From Miscanthus floridulus (lineage: Eukaryota > Streptophyta > Magnoliopsida > Poales > Poaceae), in contig NC_089581.1 in NCBI RefSeq assembly GCF_019320115.1, forward strand, positions 7,875,707 to 7,939,706: a stretch of DNA of 64,000 nt, given 5' to 3'. How positions within the stretch are numbered: position 1 is the stretch's first letter; the number at the start of each line of letters is the position of its first letter. This document shows positions 1 through 12,900 of this stretch, one piece after another. The notes beneath the pieces were generated by a model. The model was not told the origin of the DNA, made no database searches, and saw only the letters and a list, made by a program, of their open reading frames with translations. Both the position numbers and the translations under genes were made by a program.

Positions 1-3
1 TTT

Positions 4-37
4 ACTGTTACTGTTACCGTTACCGTTACCGTTACCG
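4..37. repeat. (GTTACC)n-like short repeat
   Basis: Tandem copies of GTTACC/GTTACT at the very left edge. It is a simple hexanucleotide repeat and does not match the plant telomere unit TTTAGGG. Confidence 0.8.
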
Positions 38-119
38 CGTCACATTTTGAACCACCTAACCTAACCCAACCCAGGTACCCTCGGCCGCCACTTACACGTG
101 GGCCCGAGCGGCGACCACG

Positions 120-640
120 GCACCCTCCTCGGCCCTCCCACTGCGCTCCGCTACTGAATGAAGCAGCGGCCGACCCCTCGTGCACGGGGGATCCGATCCA
201 CACACAGAGGCACGCCTCACCCCACCCCACCAAAAAAACGCATTCCGCACACGCGCGGCTGAGGCTGCGACTGCGGCTGCGCGGCGAGGGAGGAGGAGGC
301 GACGACGGCCGACGGCGCTGCGGGCGCCGTGGGTGGGTGTCGAGGCCGGGAGACGCGGGGAAGCTAGCTGCTAGCGTAGCCGGGCGCGGCGGGCGGGCGG
401 TCTCGCGCTGCGCTGTCGCTCCATGTCTGCGACCGGCGAGAGCGGCGGGGATCCGGCGGCGGCGCGCCGCCGCTGGGATCTCACTAGCAAGGGGCCCGAG
501 AGCACGTAATGCCACTGCCTTCAGCTGCATTCCCTTCGTTATCAGTTTGTTTCGGTGGGTTATGTGTGGGTGTGGGTGTAGTCACTGGAGCAATGTCGCT
601 GTCGGAGTTCATCGTCTGGCTTGTTGGTAGATCTGGCGGA
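120..640 (+). other. GC-rich leader region of the WVD2-like gene
   Basis: A strongly GC-rich stretch (about 240-500) typical of grass promoters and first exons lies upstream of the WVD2-like coding exons. Several short ORFs occur here but none shows a recognisable domain, so I read it as promoter plus 5' UTR exon. The donor of the leader exon could not be fixed. The 640-1700 stretch is AT-richer and looks like a leader intron, ending in the TTTTCTGCAG acceptor just before 1705. Confidence 0.5.
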
Positions 641-1709
641 GGTCTCCGTGATTCACACCATTTTTAGTGATTTTTGGGGGGCAGGGTGGATTTTTTACTT
701 GGTCTGTGCTGGCGAGTTAGGGTTTGGTTGCTCTAACCTCTAGGAGATAGATTGATGAGCTCGGAGATTTGGAGCTCGCGGGGAGACAGAAGGTCGAATG
801 TTGCTCTATAAGCTGTGTGTAGTTCATGTTGCATTGCGTCCCTCATCGCTGTCGGTGCTTGTGCTAATCTCAGTAGAAGATTATCACAGATAGTATTTCC
901 CCAAGCAATGTGCTCTTCAAGTGGCCCAGTGGGGGTCTCTGCAACATTTCTCCATTTATGTGAATGTGTGGAACCGCTGGGAATTATCAAGCACGAAATT
1001 TGAACTTGAGCTGCTGTTTCTTCCTTTTGAAGAGGCAAATCTGGACTCTCTATGCCTCAACTTGTTGAGCATGCTGAAATCATTCCATGGTGCTTCAAAG
1101 TTGTATTGTGGATGCGATTCTGAACTCTTGCATACATGAAATGTTTCACATGCATTCCTTAGGCATCTCATTTGATGTTCGAAAATCCTGGCATTTAATA
1201 TATTGTACCTGTAGCTTCCTGTTAGGATTGCCGAGTTTGCTTATGTTTTTCCTTTTCTACATATCCGATGGTGGTTTAGCCTTGAATTTCACTGAAAAAT
1301 GTCTGGAGCATACTAATTAATGTTTACTTTTCCTAAGGCTATTCTCTTCAAATGTGTTCAGTTTGGATAATAAATAGTTTTGTTTCCGGGTATACCTTTG
1401 TAGTCACATACCTCAAAGACTGCTGGCATGGTTATAGTTGAATATATGTGCGTAGGTAATCGGCTGCCAGAATGTGCTAAAAGAACCAGGTCCTTCAGTT
1501 ATCCTGAGAACGTGATTGCAGAATTTCGAACGTAGGGAGCATGGTATTTGTGAATAATATTTATAATTTGTTCTTTTTGTCCATGATGGTTGCTCAAGCC
1601 ATGTATCGTATATCAATTCTTCTCTTCTACAGTTCTACTTGAATTTCTCTAGGCCTCCAGCTGCAGAACTACATGCGCATTTAATCTTTATATTCTTTTC
1701 TGCAGTCCA

Positions 1710-4700
1710 ATGTTGAAAGAGGCTGTGGAAATGTCTACAGATGAAGAATCAGATGGTGTTGTTATATGCCATCCGAATGGCAACACTGATGGATGCGACG
1801 AAACCATTAGTGGTAGTCATGATGATGATAGCCCAGAAGGCCAGGAAACTAGTTCCATTAAGGACCCTGATGTCGAAGGTGACACACAGGAAGACAAGTG
1901 TGTAAATCAAGATTCACTGAAGTTGATTGATCAAGAGAAGTCTGCTCCCCCCAAGTCCCCAGCAAAGTCTGCGACTGCCAGTTCCGGATCGGAGAGGCCT
2001 AAACGTGTTGTTCCCCAACCATTCTCTCTTTCTACTCAAAGAAGGTCATCTGGAGTAAATGGCAGTGTGACCAATCCATCGGCCAATAAGGATAAATCTG
2101 GTGATAAAAGTAGCATCTCTCCAGCAAGCATGACAAAGAAGGTATGGTCATTGCCTTTTTGCACATTTCTCATTAAATTTTGGCGCTGCCTATATCATTA
2201 CCTCTTGTTTTGATTCTGTTGTTTCTTATTACCTAGCAAGTATGTTTCTTTGCTAATTCTTACTAGCTAGATCATACATATTCTGTCTTATGCATTGAAG
2301 CTACCTGATCATGGACTTTTTCCATGCTTAAGTTTTCTAACACACAGGATCATCAAAAAAAATTGTTGCGCAAACTGAACCCATGTCATCTCTAATTAAT
2401 TGGGAACATGCCTAATTTCTTGTCTTGTCCGAAAATATACTGCAGTGTACTTTTGCAAAATAGGAGGCTATACTAACAGAATTAGTCTGGCTATTTATTT
2501 CAGAGTACGCCGATGGCACCTAGGAAGACTTTGCAGCCTGAGCAGGCATTTCACCCTCTGGAAGAGGACTCTTGTTCTGTGACTTCATCGTATCCTTTTT
2601 CTGTGTGCTAAGATTTGTTGAGCATCTCATCCCTTTTTTATGCTGTTTCATATGCGCCTAATATTTTAACTTTTGGCATGTCACCTTCGGATGTTTCACG
2701 CCTACTTACATAAGGATGGAATAATAGATTTGAATATTCATGTTCATAGATGACCATAAAATCACAGTGTTTTTTCTTAATTAAGCACCAAATTGTTCTA
2801 TGTTCCACAGTAACTAATGATGAACATTTATACTCATACACTTATCTTCTGTGAACATGAAAGCATTGTCTAAACGGTGCTTTAATGTATCCACTGAACT
2901 TACAATATTTTGTTATGCTCAATATTTTTTCAAGATGATGCCTGTTTTCATAGTTAAATGTTTAAATTCAGAAACACATGAATTTTACAAGTGTTCTGAG
3001 TTGCATGTGGCCCTTTTCCTGAGCTGTGTAAAGAACTACAACATCAACAAGAGCTGGCAGAACTAAGACAACTGTTCCCGTTGCCCCTTCATTTGTGTGT
3101 GCTAACCGTGCTGACAAGAGGAAGGAGGTGTGTATATAGTTTTCTTGCATTATTTCCAGATGATTGCTTAATTCATACTGATTATTCACAACTAGCAATC
3201 ACTTTTATTCCAAAAAAAGGTCTGGTAGTGACAGTGTTTTTAATTACCCAGTTCTACACAAAATTAGAGGAGAAACATAAAGCTTTGGAAGCAGAGAAGG
3301 ACGAGGCTGAGTCCAGGAAAAAGGTAAGAGCTTACTTCTGAATTCTGTTCTCTCTTGCAATCAGATTATTATAGGTCAGGTCACTTGAGTTTTGTGTATT
3401 ATTCTTTTGATCGATATAGTAATTATTGCTTCGAAAATAAGAGCAATAAGGGCAACCTGTTCTTTATAAAATTTATGAAGATTCAAGATCCTTTCTCAAC
3501 ACATAGTACTTCAAGGTTCTTGCTCAACACATAGTAATTATTCCCTTGTTCTTTTTCCAGTTTTCCTTTATATGTAACTGTTGAGGTTTCAAATGCCTTT
3601 CAATCTTTCCTACAAGCAATTAGAATATGGGATCTATTAAATTTCACATATTTTATCTATATAGTTTCATCACATGTACACCTGTTATATAATCTTCTTG
3701 CTGGCTATTGTAATCATTTTCTGTCTTTCAATTTGAAATGTCGATAAGTTTTTCAAATGAAATCCAAGTTGTACACAAGCAATATCTGCACGTAGTAGAC
3801 AAAACAGAAATTCAAGACTTGGTTGTTGTGATTATCTAATCAATGATGTGTTCATTTAGATATGATTGGTCGAATGACATCTACTCTCATATGCATCTAG
3901 ATCTAGTTAATGTTGGGCTCAGTTAGGTATTGTTATTTGATGCCATTGACCATCATATGCTGTTTCATTCAAATTGTACAGTAGTATGATTGACTGTGTT
4001 GTGCTTTTCCTTTAGTAAGTGTTTGTGCTAGTTTTGTTTTCTAGTCCTGTCTATATGGAATGCACTATTGCTGTCTTTATCTATCATTAACTAATCGTAT
4101 AATGCTCATTATTTGGGTAGGAAGAGCAAGACGTTGCTTTAAAACAACTAAGGAAGTCATTGGTGATTAAAGCGAAACCCATGCCAAGCTTCTATCAAGA
4201 AGGGCCCCCACCAAAGGCTGAACTTAAGAAGGTAATTCCAGTTTCATGTTTCTAATCCTCAATAAAAAGTGTTGTGAGTCTCTGACTTTTATCATTTTTT
4301 GCATGTGATAAGTCATGGTTATTGTTGAGGGTATAGTGATTCCAAGAATGGAATGTGCGCGCCATCCTAAAACGAAGGACAGATTTTGTGCCCCCTTTTT
4401 TGAACAACACATGGTGCCACTAATACCAAGCTGATTGTCCAATAATGACATGGGTATAATTAGTTTGAGCCTTGAGCAAATAGTATTTGAGAATGTTTTT
4501 GCCCGACAAAAATAGAAATGCATGATTGTTGCTTGCGGCATGAATACATTGTGCGAAGTATTAGTATACTTTTCGATGGTTCTGATGGTGAATTTAATTT
4601 TTGCCTTCTGTTCTGTCAAGGTGCCTCCTACTCGTGCCAAATCGCCAAAGTTTACAAGTTCAAGGAGAAAGAGCTGCAGTGATACACCGCAGACACCTGA

Positions 4701-4845
4701 GGGGAAAAATACCAATGCAACATCTACCCGGTCACATCGTCACAGCATTGGGACTTCAAAAGACTCTAACAGAGTACAATGCTCGCCGAAGAGTGGTGTG
4801 GCGACCAAAACTAGATCTCTCAAGCCTGAGTTGAAGGCCCTCTGA
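1710..4845 (+). CDS. WVD2-like (WDL) protein, TPX2 domain, microtubule-associated
   Basis: Six coding exons join in frame: 1710-2141, 2504-2589, 3061-3127, 3252-3323, 4121-4231 and 4621-4845, each with GT/AG borders, giving about 330 aa. The N-terminal 140 residues are acidic and Ser-rich ([16 protein letters not shown]), followed by a basic Ser/Pro region. The TPX2/KLEEK domain covers about residues 190-265: [19 protein letters not shown], then [14 protein letters not shown], then [17 protein letters not shown] with the diagnostic PPTRAKSPK. The C-terminus is basic and Ser-rich. WVD2/WDL proteins bind and bundle cortical microtubules and affect anisotropic cell growth (established for the Arabidopsis family). 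The start at 1710 ([14 protein letters not shown]) is chosen as the first ATG after the acceptor; 1731 is an alternative. No break was seen. Which WDL paralogue it is cannot be told here. Confidence 0.88.
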
Positions 4846-5860
4846 AGAGCATGGAGCAGCAACTGCAGGGATTGTCTCTGTACAAACCGAATTGCCTAAC
4901 TCTTAGACGTTTCCATCTCCATGCATTTTTTGTTTTATTTTATACCCAATATCTCCACCAAAAGAAGGCTGTAGGGCTAATGTCGTTGTTCGCGCTGCTG
5001 GACCTTGTCCATTTTCTTACATTCGTCTTGTACTCGTAAGAACTCTGTTGCTGGGACCATGTGACATTCCATGTAAATTACTTGAGGATCCTTGTAGGGA
5101 GTTCGCCTGGCGTTTTGGTCCTGTGAAGTGAAGCCCTTGAGGCCTCAACTGATCTGTGAGCTGAAAAAGCTATCGGATGGCACTGTTCCGTTTGATGCAT
5201 CTCCAGGTTTGGAAGCCCTGTTGAGGGTTGTGGTGGTGCCTGCGCGTCCTGAAGACCCATGCCTTCTTGTGAGGTGTGTAAAAAATTCCAGGTGGTTCGT
5301 TGGATCGACGGTTGGTCTCAAGTTGATTTTGGAAAGATGCAGCCAAAACCTCAGTGCAATTATCGTCTGTGACAAACCAATTAGGGTGCTTTGGTCCAAA
5401 TATTCTCGAAGCAGTATTGACTAATGACGTGGACCCATGTGTCTGTCAATGTTGACAAGGGAATGGGTCGAACCGAACGCAACAATTGCTTCATTGGTCG
5501 TAGCTAGATCGGCTTTTCAGTCTGTCACTCGGTAGATTGGCTTTTCAGTCTGTCACTCGGTGGCAAATTTTTTTTTTAAAAAAAGTCGACAGGCCCATAT
5601 TTGAATCCGAAATTGAGAAGGCCATGTATCATTATTTAGTTTGAAAATAAATTAAAATAAGAGATTAGTGCTCATTTGCCTCTTCTATTGTTTATTTGTT
5701 TATTTTGTTCTCCGTCTAATCTTGTGTACTATCACAGCCTGTTATGACGAACGAGGTACACCCACCTTTATTTCTCCATTTGATACCTTCTAACCTGTCC
5801 TTCAATTATTTATTGATGCACGTAAATCCTTTAATTTTCGGTTTATTTATTGGTTCCATG
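4846..5860 (+). other. 3' region of WVD2-like gene and intergenic spacer
   Basis: AT-rich sequence after the stop, probably 3' UTR to about 5100, then spacer. ORFs at 5128-5424 on either strand have no recognisable domain. The only structure I see is a 2-copy tandem repeat near 5508-5563. Confidence 0.5.
5508..5563. repeat. 28-bp tandem repeat, two copies
   Basis: The unit GGCTTTTCAGTCTGTCACTC with flanking bases occurs twice back to back with one or two differences, in the spacer between the WVD2-like and MyoB genes. Confidence 0.75.
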
Positions 5861-5973
5861 GTAGTTGGCAAGTTGTGCTCCAGGAACACGGAGTGGGGGG
5901 AGTCGGGGAGATCTGAGCAAGCCGTTCCTTTCCTCACTTCCTGTCTCCTCTCCCGAAGAGGCAAACAAAATCC

Positions 5974-5994
5974 ATGGCCACCTCAGAAATGTGA
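5974..5994 (+). promoter_or_regulatory. Short upstream ORF in MyoB leader
   Basis: ATG with five further codons and TGA lies just before the leader-exon donor at 6000. It could lower translation of the main ORF; this is inference only. Confidence 0.35.
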
Positions 5995-6564
5995 TAAAGG
6001 TATGTCAGATCAGCCGTTTGATCTTCCCTTTTTTTTAATTGCTGATGCAAATTGGGAGTTCTTGAGTTAATCCGGTTTGCTTGATCGGATTGTGTACTGG
6101 GATACTAGGATTGGACGTTTCGGTTGTATGAATGAAGCGGTTCTTCATTTGAGTTCTTGCTGTTGAGTTTTGTGGCCGATCCAGTACAACCTGAACTTCT
6201 TGTGTTCTTGTGCGATTATTGTATGTAGTTGGGTCATAAATTAGCCTCCAGTTTAAACTAAAGCTGTAAGATGTAGATGTCCTTTATTATACGTTAATCT
6301 GAATAATCTTTGACATAACATGGCTAATTGTGGTGAAGATTTTACTTTAGGAGCCCCTCTAGCACGATGGAATCACATGTTTCATTCCTAAAACCCTCAA
6401 CCCTAATCCTCCCTTGCAAATGGAAATCTGAGTTGGATATGTTCATTTTGATCAAATTATGGGGCTTTTTACTTGTGCTGCAGTTGCCAGTTGGCTTAAG
6501 TTTCAGAGTTTAGGTTATTGTTTTTGCCTCTAACCGCACATTATCTTTTCAGTTCTTTTCCAAC

Positions 6565-8874
6565 ATGAAATATACAAACTATTCATCCAGTAAGAAATTT
6601 CCATCCCAAGTTGAAGTCATGGCTTCAAGAACAATTACTGGTGATCCATGGAGATATCAGCAGTTCTCTGCTCGACTAACTTCAGTTGTCCAAGAATGGG
6701 TCTTGATGCTTCTGCTGCTGCTTGAGGGTCTGCTCTCCTATCTGGTGACAACATTTGCACACCTATGCAAGCTGCAACCCCCATGGCCAATATGCACGAG
6801 GCTGGATCATGTCTTAGGCAAGGCACATCCGGGTTTTTATCGAGAATTAATGTGCAGTTCTCACAAGGTAGAAGCATCATCATGGGCATTTTGCCACATC
6901 CATCAAAAGCTTGTTGATGTTCACAGGATGTGTGAGGCCTGCCTGCTGTCATTTGCCGCTGACAAGAAATCAAACCTAGAAACATACCGGTCCTTGGTGG
7001 GGAAACTCGGTGTCGGTGTCGGTGTCAGCAATGTGGGTTGCAACAATAACTTCACTTTGAGAAATGATGCAACTGAAGCACCAGTCATGAAGAAGGACAC
7101 TCTATGTTCATGTTGCTCAAGACCATTGCAAGTCACATCCTTTTGTGGTTCTTCAAAGCAAAGCTAGTGGCATTGGCATCGAGGGGATTTGCAGAGTTGT
7201 TTCAAGAGACCAACAGAGTATCGATGAGATCAATTATGTTGCATACGGTGAGCTGAAGACCTCTGACACTGAATCAGAGCCCTGGCAGCCTGGTGGTAAT
7301 GTTGGAAGTTTTCTCAAGGATGACCAAGATAATTTGAAGGAAGGTTTTGTATTGGGCCATCATCTAACAAAGATTGCAGATGACAGACCCCCATATGATA
7401 ACTCACAGGAGAAATTACCTGAGGAGCCTGGGTTGATACCAGTCCAGAATGATGGTTGCGATAATCAGCCTTCTGAAAGTTCAGGAGGTTTGCACAACAT
7501 CCAAGATGATGGCAACACAAACCTTCAGTCAACTGATCTTTCGAACAAAGACAGGCAGCAAATTGCTGAAGATTCTAATACAAGAGGTCTGAATTATCCA
7601 TTTATCCTTCACCATGTTGAAGTATCTGCTACCCTTTGTGTTTATGATTAATTCGTTTATATGTGCTGAGGATACTCTCTCTTTTTCCAGGAGATAAATC
7701 TGAAGATGATGTTTGGCACAATGCTCTTAGTTCTTCTGATGAGTTTTCAATAACCACTAAATCTGTTGAAACCGACACCTTGCCAGATGAAAACAAAGTT
7801 GAATTTACTCAAAGAAGATCAAGGAATAATTCTCTTAAAGTCCATGAAGATTTGAAATCACTGTTGTCACAGCTGTCTACTGCATCCCGTGCAACTGACA
7901 GTGATAGCCCTACTGTACAGAACAACCATGAACAAGCCATACTAAACAATATCACAAGAGCACTATCCCTTGACAGAAATTATTCAGGTATCTCCGAGAG
8001 CATGGTAAATGAAGCTGAAGGAGAGTGCACGATTGATCAACTGAAGCAACAAATTGAGCTGGACCGCAAGTCGATAAGCCGTCTTTGGAAGGAGCTGGAG
8101 GAAGAAAGAAACGCGTCAGCTGTGGCAGCGAACCAAACGATGGCCATGATCATTAGACTGCAGGAAGAGAAGGCAACAAAGCAGATGGAAGCCTTGCAGT
8201 ACCAGAGGATGATGGAAGAGCAAAGCGAGTATGACCGTGAGGACCTTCAGAAGATGACCAGAATCGTTCAAAATCTTCAAGCTGAGATCGAAGGCTACAG
8301 GATGAAACTTAAAGATCAGTTACTCGTCAATGAAATACGTGACCAAATGCGCCTTTCATGTCAGAAAGAACATGCTGGCTCTAGCATCTCCGGAATTAAA
8401 TCACTCGCTTGTTTTGAGGACGAGAAGACGTACATCGCGAAATGCTTGAGGAAGCTGAGGCAGAAGCTTCATGAATTCTCAAACAACAGCAAGCATGTTC
8501 CTGTGCAAAAGGTCAGTGATGGCAAAGAAGATCCAGTTGACGACAGAAACAGTGATGATGCATACGAAGACAGCGAAACTGATGACTCGGTATTCGAAAA
8601 GCATCTAGGAAGAAACGGATACGTCTCCAGGGACTCGAAACAAAGTGACCCCAAGGGGCAGTACCATGCCATGGTGAGCGAGAATGACCTGGCTTCACTT
8701 GAAGACGAGATTTCTAAAGTCAGTGAGAGGCTGATGGCACTGGAAGCGGACAGGAGCTTCCTGGAGCACAGTGTGAACTCACTGAGAAATGGCAAAGAAG
8801 GCGAGGCTCTGATCCGCGACATCGCTGGCAGCCTCAGGCAGCTCCGGAGGATGGGGATCGGTTCGAAGGAGTAG
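6565..8874 (+). CDS. Myosin-binding protein (MyoB, zein-binding/DUF593 domain), apparent frameshift
   Basis: A leader exon probably ends at 5999 (AAAG|GTATGT) and contains a tiny uORF (5974-5994). Coding starts at 6565 after the acceptor at 6552. The N-terminus has a hydrophobic membrane segment (about residues 43-62, WVLMLLLLLEGLLSYLVTTF), then a Cys-containing region ending in CSCCSRPLQVTSF. A second exon part with an intron at 7587-7690 leads to a C-terminal half. There the DUF593 coiled-coil (IDQLKQQIELDRKSISRLWK to the GYRMKLKDQ block, about 8030-8325) is complete. MyoB receptors anchor class XI myosins to vesicles (known for the family). The first reading frame hits TAG at 7165-7167, while the homologous continuation (ASGIGIEGICRVVSRDQQ) is in the next frame, so one extra base near 7155-7163 separates the two halves. 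It is either a real disruption or a sequence error. Confidence 0.85.
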
Positions 8875-9350
8875 GATATTTGCTGGTGAAGTGGAGATGG
8901 TGATGACTGGCTGCTGTAGCAGAGGTAATGCGATGTTTCAGTCAGCTGATGATGCTCCCATTGGCTGAACTTTAAACTTCTGAATTCTACTGAATCACTG
9001 ATCCAGTGGTACTATTTTGGTTAGTACTGTGTGGGTTATTTATTTATCCTTGGTCTGAGCTAACTGACGGCTGTCAATTTTTGTAGGGTGTAAATAATGA
9101 TGATGAGCTGATTGTAGCGGAACACATGTGATGTGCATGCGGTTGCTGTCATCTGGTTGTGGTTGAGGTTGTGGGTATGCAAAGGAAGTGCGCTGAGCAT
9201 TCCGCGTGAAGTCATCTGAATTGCATTGCAGAGTTTTATAATACGTACTGATGCAAAAGGTCTTATGCGTGTCAATTTTGAAATTTGGAGGAGACGATTT
9301 CGCTCTCGCATCATTGCCTCATGAGATGGTTGGTTTTTAAAATTTGTTTA
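8875..9350 (+). other. 3' UTR of MyoB gene and spacer
   Basis: AT-richer sequence after the MyoB stop, with no ORF showing recognisable content. It ends where the GC-rich duplicated promoter block begins at about 9360. Confidence 0.5.
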
Positions 9351-9359
9351 CTCACTCGC

Positions 9360-10020
9360 CTTCTCCGGCCACGCCACGCCCACGGCACCGGCACCCGCAC
9401 ACCCCATGAGGCAGCGCACGAGCATGCCGCGCGGTGCGCGTGCGTGTTCCGGCGCCGACGGACGGTGGCTCGCGCGCGGACGATGCAAAGACTAGAGCCG
9501 AAACTAAAGGGCTCCCCGTGTTAGGCCCGTCCCATGATCCGTCTCCCCTGGCCTGCCAAGGCGCGAGCCCAGCAGCCACGTGCCCACGTCGTCGTCCCTG
9601 ATGGAGCGAGCTCGATCTGGTGGCCAGGTTCGCCGACCTCCTCGCTCTGCGAGCACTCCCTGCTGCTTTCCAAAGTGATGCTTGCCGTCCGTCCTCCGCT
9701 TCCAGAGTTCCAGTACAGAGTCAAGCATGCGCACAACGAGGGCACAGCGGTAGTACGACACGTAGAAAAAAAAGTCAAAAAGGAATTAGAACGGATTAAC
9801 TAAAGGAATACATTAGGTACTTTCCTAGACTGAATGAACTAACAATCTAAGACGCTGGATGCGCGCAGTCTGCAAGTCTGAATCTGTGGAATAATGCAGC
9901 TGGTTCCAATAATTCCAAACCAGCAAGCATTATTACTACTACGACTTCGATCCCAGGTACGGTCAAATGACAATGCAAAACGTCTCTCATTACGTATGCA
10001 TTTAGATTCTAGTGAGTGCT
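9360..10020 (+). repeat. Decayed duplicate of the peptide-gene promoter (copy A)
   Basis: This block is collinear with 17745-18465 upstream of the secreted-peptide gene. Shared stretches include GTGTTAGGCCCGTCCCA (9520 and 17976), GAGCCCAGCAG, ACGTCGTCGTCCCTG, GAGCGAGCTCGATC, GACACGTAGA, GTCTGCAAGTCT and GGTCAAATGACAATGCAAAA (9961 and 18430). The match ends just before the LTR sequence that begins near 10045, and no coding counterpart of the peptide follows. I read it as the upstream part of a tandem gene duplicate that lost its coding part to transposon insertions or deletion. Confidence 0.75.
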
Positions 10021-10044
10021 AATACCCTTAAAATATCTGTAAAA

Positions 10045-11600
10045 ATATGCTAACACATGTGCATAAGATGATACACTTATGGTTGACACATTTGAGCAAG
10101 AGTGAAGAAGTTGGAGTTGAAAAAGAGTTAGTCGCGCTGGTCACAGGGTGACCGGACGCGTCCGGAATTGGGATCGGACGCGTCCGGTATTGTACCCTAG
10201 CTCGGGCAAGTGTTGCAGAGGTGACCGGACACATCCGGTATTGGGAGAGGACGAGTCCGGTATTTGGCCCGATGCGAGCAGCGACCGGACGCTGTGACCT
10301 AACGTTGCGACCGAACGCCACGCGTCCGGTGTGAACCAGTGAGCCTCGGTTTCTAGCGCTATAATTGATCTGACGCTGGGTGCATCCGGTTTGGTGAGAC
10401 TGGATGCGTCCGGTCGGCCCAGAGCGGTTCTGGGAGCTCTCTGGACTCGACCTGACGCTGCCTCGCCTGCGTCCGGTCGATTTCTAAGAGCGCGTCCAAT
10501 CCTTTGTGTCAGTGCGCGACAAAGAGAGCCGTTGGGCGCCAACGACCACTTCATTTGAAGGGGACACGTGGCTCGCGGGGTGACCGGACATGTCTGGTGT
10601 AGTACACGAGCTACGCGTCCGGTCAGTGCGTAGACTACCCAATAATTGAGCCAACGGCTCTATTGTTTGGGGTGTCTATTTATATCGTTTGGTCAGCTCA
10701 AGCTCACTCTCTTAGCTATTTGCATTGATATAGCAACCTTGTGAGCTTAGCCAAAGTCCTTCCACTCATCTCCATCATAGATTTATCATCTTTGTGATAT
10801 TGGGATTGAATCCAAGTGCATTGTTTGAGTGATTGCATCTAAAGGCACTTGGTGTTCGTGTTTTGCTGCGGGTTTCGCTTGTTACTCTTGGTGGTTGCTG
10901 CCACCTAGAAGGCTTGGTGCAGCGAGGATCGTCGACCGGAGGTTGGTGATTGTCTCCGGCTTCGATCATAGTGTTTGTGAGGAGTTCTTGATCTTTCCCT
11001 GACGGAGAGCCAAAAGGTACTATAGTGAATTGCTCGTGGCTTGTGTGATCCTCATCTTGTGTTGGTTGTGCGACACCCAGTTACGGGTTTGGCATGTGAT
11101 GCCAAGTAGCGTGTGAACCTCCAAATTAGTGTATCGCCACAACGAGAACTAGCTTGTCGGCAAGCAAGTGAACCTCGATAAAAAGTCTTATGTCATCATT
11201 GTCCGAGGATTTCATTGATCATTTTGTGATTGATTATGATTATCTTGTGATTGGCTCACTCATCGACATGTCGATATAATCATCACATCCCCTACCTTGC
11301 ATTTACTTTTCTAGTATAGCTTCGCTCTTTAGTGTAATTAGTTCTGAGAGCAAGCTAGTGTCGGGTCTAGTGATTAGTGTCTCTTTAATTAGTCTTTGAG
11401 AGCACACTAACTTAGTGTAGTGATATAGCCATTGTGTGCTTAGAGAATATAGACACTAGAATTGTGGTAGGTGGCTTGCTATTTTAGTAGACTAGCGCAA
11501 CACTCGCTTTGCCGTTTAATTGTCTAACATATTTGCTAAATGTTGTTGTAGAAATTTTTATTAGGCTATTCACCCCCCCTCTAGCCATTAGGACCTTTCA
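10045..11600 (+). mobile_element. LTR of a SIRE/Maximus-like Ty1/Copia element (solo or truncated)
   Basis: The stretch carries many copies of the GACCGGACGCGTCCGG-type palindromic motif (10150-10630), a TATTTATAT box near 10680 and the typical grass LTR 3' end (TATTCACCCCCCCTCTAGCC ... ACCTTTCA). There is no primer-binding site or internal region after 11600, so this is a solo or truncated LTR. The exact left border and target duplication could not be found. No protein is encoded here. Confidence 0.7.
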
Positions 11601-12900
11601 GCCGCGCCGTGCTGCTCCTCTCACTGCAGCGCCATCCCCGCCGCGCTCTATCTCGGCCGCACCCCTTCTCTTTCCTAACGTCTCTTCTCCTCTGCAACAT
11701 CCGTTCGATCGTTGCAACATATACAATATACTCTTGAAACATACATGTATAGTCATTGCAACATCCAAATAAAACACATGAAACGTACATATAAAACAGC
11801 TAAAACATTTGTAATATACATTTGCAACGTACGTCTAAAACATACGAAGCATGTGGAACATACACTTAAAACATACGTGCGTAGCCCTAGTAATGCTCGG
11901 TCACGGGCGTTCGTCCCATCCGGACGTCGCGCCTTACTCTGCTCGTTGCTGCGGCATTCTCCCACCGCGCCCCGACCCATGCGCCGCTCGCCGCTCGCAC
12001 CTCGCTCCTTTCTCCCACCCATCGCTCGCCCCACCCACACCTCACTCCTCGCTTCGGCCTTGTGCCACGCCGCCTGCTCCCTCTCATAGCGCGCGCCGCC
12101 TACTTGGCCGCCATTGGTGCTGGTGCTAGTGGTACTAGCGCGTCGCCGCTCGCTGCCGGATCCCACTCGGATGACCGAAATCTACAGGCTCCGACCTTCC
12201 TGTCCTCTATGTTGCAAATATATATTTCAAGTGTTTCAGGTGTCTTAGAGATATGTTGCAATTGTTATATATGGATGTTGCAAAAGTAGATCGGAATGTT
12301 ACACATATTGTATATTTTGCAAGTGTTTCCAATGGTATGTTGCAAGCGTTCTGAAAAAATGTTTCATCTGTTTTAGACGTATATTGCAGCAAGTGTTTTA
12401 TCTGGATGTTGCATATGTGTCACACACATGTTGCAAATGTTTTATCTGGATGTTGCACATATTTCGCACACGTGTTGCAAGGGTTTTATCTGGATGTTGC
12501 ATATGTTTCATACATATGTTGCAACAGTATATTTCTAATGTTCATCTGTGTTAGACGTATGTTGCATCCAAGTGTTGCATGTTGCAAGTGTTTCATGGGG
12601 AGCATGGTGAGTGATGGGCGCATGTCCCAAACGCCGAGGGATGAGGTGCGGCGATCTAGGGACCGGTGGACGGGGGCGTAGCGAGCTGGAGTAGGTCCCG
12701 CCCACGCGGAGAGAGAGAGGACAAGGTTAGGGAGAAAGAGCAGGCGCAACAACAGGGTAGGGTGTGCGGGGGCAAGGTGGACGGGGGCGGTGGTGCGGCC
12801 GTCCGAACACAAAGAGCGGCGGGCAGGGTGTGCGTGCGAGTAGGCGGACCAAGGCGGGCTGCGCGGTCCGTCCGAACGTCTCGCTAGCCATGCTCTTCCA
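11601..12900. mobile_element. Foldback-like non-autonomous DNA element with TTGCAAGTGTTT arrays
   Basis: The left arm (about 11690-11890) is full of TTGCAACAT/GAAACATAC motifs. The right arm (about 12200-12600) carries the reverse-complement motifs (ATGTTGCAA, AAGTGTTTCATCTGGATGTT). The middle and right flank are GC-rich. The arms are thus inverted, degenerate arrays. The same motif family recurs at 25590-25960. No transposase is encoded. Class assignment is uncertain and the borders are approximate. Confidence 0.5.

Noticed and set aside
1..40. Possible telomeric repeat at the left edge
   Set aside because: The unit is GTTACC, not TTTAGGG, and spans only about 35 bases.
10150..10630. GGACGCGTCC palindromes as a regulatory array
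   Set aside because: They belong to a known type of grass Copia LTR and are explained by the LTR.
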